Origin: Bacillota bacterium
GTDB taxonomy: Bacteria; Bacillota; Clostridia; Clostridiales; Clostridiaceae
Assembly (NCBI GenBank): GCA_023435985.1
Contig: JAEZKY010000286.1
Location: 1-10,819, forward strand
Reading direction: 5' to 3'
DNA length: 10,819 nucleotides
The notes beneath the pieces were generated by a model. That model had not been told where the DNA came from. It saw only the letters and a list, made by a program, of their open reading frames with translations, and ran no database searches. Each line of letters begins with the position of its first letter. Within the stretch, counting starts at the first letter, position 1. Made by a program: the position numbers and the translations under genes. Shown here piece by piece: positions 7,528 to 10,819 of the stretch.

Positions 7528-7911
7528 ATGAATTTAATAGAAGGTTTAAATATTGAATATATCCATGTATATGAAAACACACTTGAAGCAAAAATGAATT
7601 TAACTGATTTTCATGATCAAACTTTTGGATATCTACATGGAGGAGCAACAATTGCTTTTGGAGAAACAATTGCGGGTTATGCTTCAATTAGAAAGATAAA
7701 TAAAGATCAAGCAGCTGTGGGGCAAAGTATAACTGCAAATCATATGAAAGCTAAAAAAATAGAAGGATATATTATAGCAAAAGGCAGATTACTACATATG
7801 GGAAAAACATCTCATGTGTGGAATATTGAAATGTTTGATGAAAATAATATATTAATTTCATGCGTAACGGTTACAAATGCTATCATTAAGCAAAACAAAG
7901 ATAATAGTTAA
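7528..7911 (+). CDS. menI: Hotdog thioesterase, probable DHNA-CoA hydrolase MenI
   Basis: Probably frees 1,4-dihydroxy-2-naphthoate from its CoA ester between MenB and MenA. Counting from ATG 7528 the product has 127 residues of a single hotdog domain. The motif FGYLHGGATIAFGE holds His37-Gly-Gly and the putative catalytic Glu46, with Gln31 six residues before the His. The Gln-x5-His-x8-Glu spacing equals that of E. coli YdiI/MenI (Gln48, His54, Glu63). GGTGA (7516-7520), overlapping the menC stop, lies 7 bases before ATG 7528. The in-frame ATG at 7510 inside menC has no ribosome binding site. Its place between menC and menA supplies the one step not covered by the classical men genes. A PaaI-like thioesterase with another substrate is the alternative. 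Confidence 0.85.
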   Translation: MNLIEGLNIEYIHVYENTLEAKMNLTDFHDQTFGYLHGGATIAFGETIAGYASIRKINKDQAAVGQSITANHMKAKKIEGYIIAKGRLLHMGKTSHVWNIEMFDENNILISCVTVTNAIIKQNKDNS

Positions 7912-7936
7912 TTCTTTGATGAGGAGAGACGAAAAA

Positions 7937-8824
7937 ATGACTTTTAAATCAATAGTAAAACTTATGGATATAAAAACTCTTGTTGCAGGATTGATTCCTG
8001 TAACTTTAGGTTCAGTTTATTCCAAATATGCTTTTCAAAAGTTGAATATATTTTATTTTATATTATTAGTAATTGCTATGATATTAATTCAAAGTGCTAC
8101 AAATATGATTAATGATTACTTTGATTTTAAACGTGGAGCAGATGATAAAAAAAGTAGTGATGAAAAAGCCTTAGTAAGTGGAGAGATTACTCCCAAACAA
8201 GTTTTGTTTATAATATTTTCATATCAATTAATTGCTCTTATAATTGGTATTTTTATAGCTAGTCAAACAAGTTATTATATATTGCTGGTTGCAATTTTTG
8301 GCGGGTTTATTTCACTTTTCTATGCATTTGGACCTTTACCTATTTCTTATACTCCAATAGGTGAATTTGTGTCAGGAGCTACCATGGGGATAGGAATAAC
8401 AAGTACAGTCATTTATATTCAATCAGGTATATTAAATTTAAGTACAGTTTTAGTTACGGTTCCAACAGCAGTATTTATTGGAACTATATTATTAACTAAT
8501 AATTTAAGCGATATAGAAGAGGATAGGGAATCTGGGAGAAAAACTCTGCCTATTATTATAGGGAGAAAAAATGCTGAGCGATTATGGATCTTTAACGTGT
8601 TAATGCTAGTTATTTTAACCTTTGGATTGGTGTTATTACACATTTACCCTATTATTGCATTAGTACCTGTTCTTTTTCTATTTCCTTATAAATCTGTTTT
8701 AAGCTTTTTATCATATAAAAAGAGTATTATAACAAAAGGAAGAAGTATGGGGCTAATAGGCAAAATTGGATTAAAGTATCACTTAGCTGTGGTTATTGGA
8801 TTATTAGCGGCAAGTGCACTATAA
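7937..8824 (+). CDS. menA: 1,4-Dihydroxy-2-naphthoate polyprenyltransferase MenA
   Basis: A membrane UbiA-family enzyme that attaches the polyprenyl chain to DHNA, releasing CO2 and giving demethylmenaquinone. Counting from ATG 7937 it has 295 residues with about eight or nine hydrophobic segments. The two Asp-rich diphosphate/Mg motifs are NMINDYFD (56-63) and SDIEEDRESGRKT (191-203). GAGGAGAG (7921-7928) lies about 8 bases upstream of ATG 7937. The in-frame ATGs at 7877, inside menI, and 7919 lack a ribosome binding site. The gap to menI is 25 bases. It is the last gene before a strong terminator. Chain length and the supplying prenyl synthase cannot be read here. Other UbiA proteins use different aromatic acceptors, but the operon fixes this one. 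Confidence 0.95.
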   Translation: MTFKSIVKLMDIKTLVAGLIPVTLGSVYSKYAFQKLNIFYFILLVIAMILIQSATNMINDYFDFKRGADDKKSSDEKALVSGEITPKQVLFIIFSYQLIALIIGIFIASQTSYYILLVAIFGGFISLFYAFGPLPISYTPIGEFVSGATMGIGITSTVIYIQSGILNLSTVLVTVPTAVFIGTILLTNNLSDIEEDRESGRKTLPIIIGRKNAERLWIFNVLMLVILTFGLVLLHIYPIIALVPVLFLFPYKSVLSFLSYKKSIITKGRSMGLIGKIGLKYHLAVVIGLLAASAL

Positions 8825-8862
8825 ACAGTATTAGAAATGAATAGATCACATAAAAATATATG

Positions 8863-8901
8863 AAACCAGAAGTTTAGATAATATAAGCTTCTGGTTTTTT
8901 T
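8863..8901 (+). terminator. Rho-independent terminator of the men operon
   Basis: AAACCAGAAG (8863-8872) pairs perfectly with CTTCTGGTTT (8888-8897). The stem extends through 8873-8876 with 8884-8887 including one G-T pair, leaving the 7-base loop GATAATA. A run of seven T (8895-8901) closes it. It lies 38 bases after the menA stop. The opposite strand lacks an equal T-run, so it acts in the + direction and separates men from nuo transcription. Confidence 0.9.
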
Positions 8902-8923
8902 GTGGTCAAATTAAGTAGGTGAA

Positions 8924-8990
8924 TTTTCTTATGAAGTACTATTTTATAATTCATAGATTAATTAATATAAAATTTAAAAGTTTTCTTATG
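8924..8990 (+). repeat. Direct repeat TTTTCTTATG, two copies
   Basis: TTTTCTTATG occurs exactly at 8924-8933 and 8981-8990, 57 bases apart, between the men terminator and nuoA. The copies flank AT-rich DNA with a weak inverted repeat, TATGAA (8930-8935) and TTCATA (8950-8955). The function is unknown, and in this base composition chance is possible. Confidence 0.3.
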
Positions 8991-9026
8991 GGTTTTCTAC
9001 ATAATAACTACATAAAAACTTGGTAA
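8931..9026 (+). CDS. Possible 31-residue small protein or leader upstream of nuoA
   Basis: ATG 8931 opens 31 codons ending in TGG TAA. AGGTGA (8917-8922) lies 8 bases before it, a spacing as good as that of the men genes. The peptide (starting MKYYFIIHRLI, ending NNYIKTW) is basic and rich in Ile, Phe, Tyr, Asn and Lys, as expected from AT-rich DNA. No family is recognised. The frame overlaps the direct repeats at 8993-9026. The terminator ends only 16 bases before its ribosome binding site, leaving little room for a promoter of its own. It may be a chance reading frame. Confidence 0.22.
   Translation: MKYYFIIHRLINIKFKSFLMGFLHNNYIKTW
8993..9026 (+). promoter_or_regulatory. Phased direct repeats upstream of nuoA, shared with the men leader
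   Basis: TTTTCTACATAA (8993-9004) matches 108-119 exactly. CTACATAA occurs at 8997-9004 and again at 9008-9015. A weaker copy, CTTGGTAA, follows at 9019-9026 (5 of 8 bases), and all units start 11 bases apart. This layout suits a response regulator bound on one face of the helix. No strong -35/-10 pair was found nearby. TATAAA at 9091-9096 is a possible -10 without a good -35. Confidence 0.4.
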
Positions 9027-9124
9027 TATTTGAACAAATGGAGAGCTATTAAAGGTTGCTGTTTTTAATAATAAATTTTTCGCGCATTAGTATAAATAAA
9101 AAATTGCTTTGAAGGGAGATAAAA

Positions 9125-9481
9125 ATGATACAAAATTATTTGACTATTGGAATTTTTCTTGTAGCCTCATTTATTTTTGGTATGGTAGTTTTGTTAACAG
9201 CTTCTTTTGTAAGACCTAAGAAGCCCAATAAGGAAAAGTTATCAACCTATGAATGTGGTGTCGAGACCACTGGATCAACCTGGATTAGATTTAAAGTAAG
9301 CTACTTCATGTATGGACTAGTATTTTTACTATTTGATGTTGAAACAGTTTTTTTATTGCCATGGGCAGTAAGGTTTAAAAGTCTAGGCTTATTTGCACTA
9401 TTAGAGATGTTTATCTTTATAGGTATTTTAGTTATTGGTTTATGGTATGCGTGGAAAGAGGGGGCATTAGAGTGGAAATAA
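9125..9481 (+). CDS. nuoA: NADH-quinone oxidoreductase subunit A
   Basis: A small membrane subunit of complex I at the junction of the quinone-reducing arm and the proton-pumping arm. The 118 residues hold three transmembrane segments (about 6-28, 59-81 and 88-109). The conserved loop motif STYECG (40-45) and the acidic FDVE (70-73) in the second segment are both diagnostic. AAGGGAG (9112-9118) lies 6 bases before ATG 9125. It is the first gene of a nuo operon, starting 223 bases after the men terminator, so it presumably has its own promoter in the repeat-bearing gap. Its last 10 bases overlap nuoB. Confidence 0.96.
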   Translation: MIQNYLTIGIFLVASFIFGMVVLLTASFVRPKKPNKEKLSTYECGVETTGSTWIRFKVSYFMYGLVFLLFDVETVFLLPWAVRFKSLGLFALLEMFIFIGILVIGLWYAWKEGALEWK

Positions 9482-9981
9482 ATTTAAATGAAGATAAATG
9501 CATTAAGGAACAAATAGAAAAAAATATTGTGTTTACTAAATTGGACAATGCTTTAGACTTTTGTCGTGCTCATTCATTTTGGCCGTTAACCTTTGGATTA
9601 GCTTGTTGTGCCATTGAAATGATGGCTGCTGGAGGTGCTCGCTATGATATTGCACGCTTTGGTTATGAAGTTTTTCGTGCTTCACCAAGGCAGGCAGATT
9701 TAATGATTGTTGCAGGAACAGTTACAGAAAAAATGGCACCTGTAGTAAGGAAATTATATGAGCAAATGCCAGAACCTAAATGGGTAATTGCTATGGGCAG
9801 CTGTGCTACAAGTGGAGGTCCGTTTGTGGATTCATATAGTGTTGTTCCGGGTGCAGATACATTTTTACCTGTTGACGTTTATATTCCAGGCTGTCCTCCA
9901 AGGCCAGAAGCGTTGATTCATGGGCTGTTAATTTTAAAAGAGAAGATAATTCATAAAAACGAGGTGAATAAAATTGAGTAG
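9472..9981 (+). CDS. nuoB: NADH-quinone oxidoreductase subunit B
   Basis: The complex I subunit that carries the terminal Fe-S cluster N2, the direct electron donor to quinone. Counting from GTG 9472 it has 169 residues. Cluster ligands are visible as the adjacent pair Cys45-Cys46 in LACCAIEMM, Cys111 in GSCA and Cys141 in PGCPPRPEA. The FWPLTFG lead-in and RFGYEVFRASPRQAD also match the family. I chose GTG 9472 because AGGGGG (9459-9464) lies 7 bases before it. The longer frame from ATG 9442 lacks a ribosome binding site and overlaps nuoA more deeply. The start overlaps the nuoA end by 10 bases, implying translational coupling. Related hydrogenase small subunits are less likely given nuoA, nuoC and nuoD. 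Confidence 0.96.
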   Translation: MEINLNEDKCIKEQIEKNIVFTKLDNALDFCRAHSFWPLTFGLACCAIEMMAAGGARYDIARFGYEVFRASPRQADLMIVAGTVTEKMAPVVRKLYEQMPEPKWVIAMGSCATSGGPFVDSYSVVPGADTFLPVDVYIPGCPPRPEALIHGLLILKEKIIHKNEVNKIE

Positions 9982-10414
9982 AACTAGTGAAAATTTGATT
10001 TCAGAATTAAAGACAGAATATAAGCAAGATATTGAGGTTAAAGAAAGTACACAAATTGAAATTTATATAGATATAAATATTTTTTTAGAGGTTATAAGAA
10101 AGGTAAAAGATTATGGCTTTGATTTTTTAGTTGATTTAACGGCAGTAGAAGAAGAAGGGTTAAGTTGTGTTTATCATTTTATATCATTAGCAACTCGTGA
10201 ATTAATGAGAATAAAAGTAAAACTTGATGAAAAACTTGAAATTCCTTCACTAACGAGATATTGGCTGGCAGCCAATGTTCAGGAAAGAGAAGTATATGAT
10301 TTGTTTGGAGTAAGCTTTATAGGTCATCCAGAATTAAAAAGAATATTATGCCCAGATGATTTTAAGGGTCATCCACTTAGAAAAGATTTTAAGGTTATTA
10401 GTAGAAGGGAGTAA
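9974..10414 (+). CDS. nuoC: NADH-quinone oxidoreductase subunit C
   Basis: The 30-kDa-type peripheral subunit of complex I that packs against NuoD and NuoB near the quinone site. It has 146 residues. The family signature is at EREVYDLFGVSF (104-115) with GHPELKRIL (117-125) and the ending DDFKGHPLRKDF (128-139). The start is TTG 9974 with GAGGTGA (9961-9967) 6 bases before it. It overlaps the nuoB stop by 8 bases, suggesting coupled translation. The protein is compact, with little beyond the core domain. It is separate from nuoD, unlike the fused NuoCD of E. coli. Confidence 0.95.
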   Translation: MSRTSENLISELKTEYKQDIEVKESTQIEIYIDINIFLEVIRKVKDYGFDFLVDLTAVEEEGLSCVYHFISLATRELMRIKVKLDEKLEIPSLTRYWLAANVQEREVYDLFGVSFIGHPELKRILCPDDFKGHPLRKDFKVISRRE

Positions 10415-10419
10415 GTTTA

Positions 10420-10819
10420 ATGGTGAAACACAATAAGGATTTGCATACAGAAGAGATGACTTTAAATTTTGGACCTCACCATCCAAGTACCCATGGCGTT
10501 TATAGAGCAATATTTACCTTAGATGGGGAGCAGATTGTAACGGCTGAAAATGTCATTGGTTATCTCCATAGAGGGATGGAAAAATTAGCAGAATCAAGGA
10601 CTTATACTCAATTTATACCTTATACTGATAGGTTAGATTATTTATCTGGAATGTTAAATGAATTAGGATATGTTCAGGCGGTAGAGAAGCTTATGGACAT
10701 TGAAGTACCTGAAAGAGCACAGTATATTCGAATAATAATGGCTGAACTTCAGAGAATTGCAAGTCATCAGGTTTATTTAGGAAGTTTGGCTCTTGACTTA
10801 AATGGACATACACCTTGGA
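10420..10819 (+). CDS. nuoD: NADH-quinone oxidoreductase subunit D (5' part)
   Basis: The 49-kDa-type subunit that forms the quinone-binding cavity of complex I with NuoB. Only the first 133 codons are present; the gene is cut by the window edge, not by a mutation. GPHHPSTHGV (18-27) carries His25, and RLDYLSGM carries Tyr74. These align with the quinone-contacting His38 and Tyr87 of Thermus Nqo4 at a constant offset of 13. YLHRGMEK (48-55) and MAELQRIASH (120-129) are further family motifs. The N-terminal region lacks the RxCGxC nickel-ligand motif of [NiFe] hydrogenase large subunits. AAGGGAG (10405-10411) lies 8 bases before ATG 10420, and nuoC ends 5 bases earlier. Confidence 0.96.
   Translation, partial: MVKHNKDLHTEEMTLNFGPHHPSTHGVYRAIFTLDGEQIVTAENVIGYLHRGMEKLAESRTYTQFIPYTDRLDYLSGMLNELGYVQAVEKLMDIEVPERAQYIRIIMAELQRIASHQVYLGSLALDLNGHTPW

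Noticed and set aside
7877..7936. A 20-residue N-terminal extension of MenA starting inside menI
   Set aside because: No ribosome binding site for 7877 or 7919. GAGGAG serves ATG 7937, where the UbiA-like sequence begins.
1279..8643. Minus-strand reading frames inside menF, menD, menE, menC and menA
   Set aside because: They are 60-100 codons long, lie opposite strongly conserved genes and show no recognisable domains.
10420..10819. Hydrogenase large subunit (Ech or formate hydrogenlyase type) instead of nuoD
   Set aside because: No N-terminal nickel-ligand cysteine motif is present, and the quinone-site His and Tyr are conserved.
1..10819. CRISPR arrays, tRNA or rRNA genes, insertion sequences
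   Set aside because: No regularly spaced repeats, cloverleaf-like segments, transposase frames or terminal inverted repeats were seen.

Overview
The window is AT-rich DNA with short intergenic gaps, strong GGAGG/AGGTG-type ribosome binding sites, several TTG/GTG starts and all convincing genes on the + strand. This suggests a low-GC Firmicute, most likely a Clostridium-like anaerobe, although the sequence alone does not fix the genus. The gene order menF-menD-menH-menB-menE-menC is that of the classical Bacillus menaquinone operon.

Layout. 1-406: leader region without a supported gene. It holds a weak promoter candidate, a repeat motif, a terminator-like hairpin, a perfect DnaA-box match and an unusually GC-rich hairpin next to the menF ribosome binding site. 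407-8824: eight closely spaced genes, menF, menD, menH, menB, menE, menC, a hotdog thioesterase of MenI/YdiI type, and menA. Together they cover every step from chorismate to demethylmenaquinone. The only sizeable gap is 177 bases before menB. 8863-8901: a strong rho-independent terminator closes this operon. 8902-9124: regulatory gap with direct repeats and a possible 31-codon ORF. 9125-10819: nuoA, nuoB, nuoC and the 5' part of nuoD, the start of a complex I operon that runs off the window.

How it works together. The first operon makes the quinone and the second begins the membrane complex that would reduce it. NuoD keeps the quinone-site His and Tyr, so this is a quinone-reactive complex I rather than a hydrogenase relative. 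The final methyltransferase (MenG/UbiE) and the polyprenyl diphosphate synthase are not in the window and must lie elsewhere. A 12-base motif, TTTTCTACATAA, occurs upstream of both operons. In both places it begins an 11-base-phased tandem repeat, which hints at one shared regulator for quinone synthesis and complex I.

Several gene starts were set from ribosome binding sites rather than from the longest reading frame: menF (TTG 407), menB (ATG 4199), menI (ATG 7528), menA (ATG 7937), nuoB (GTG 9472) and nuoC (TTG 9974).
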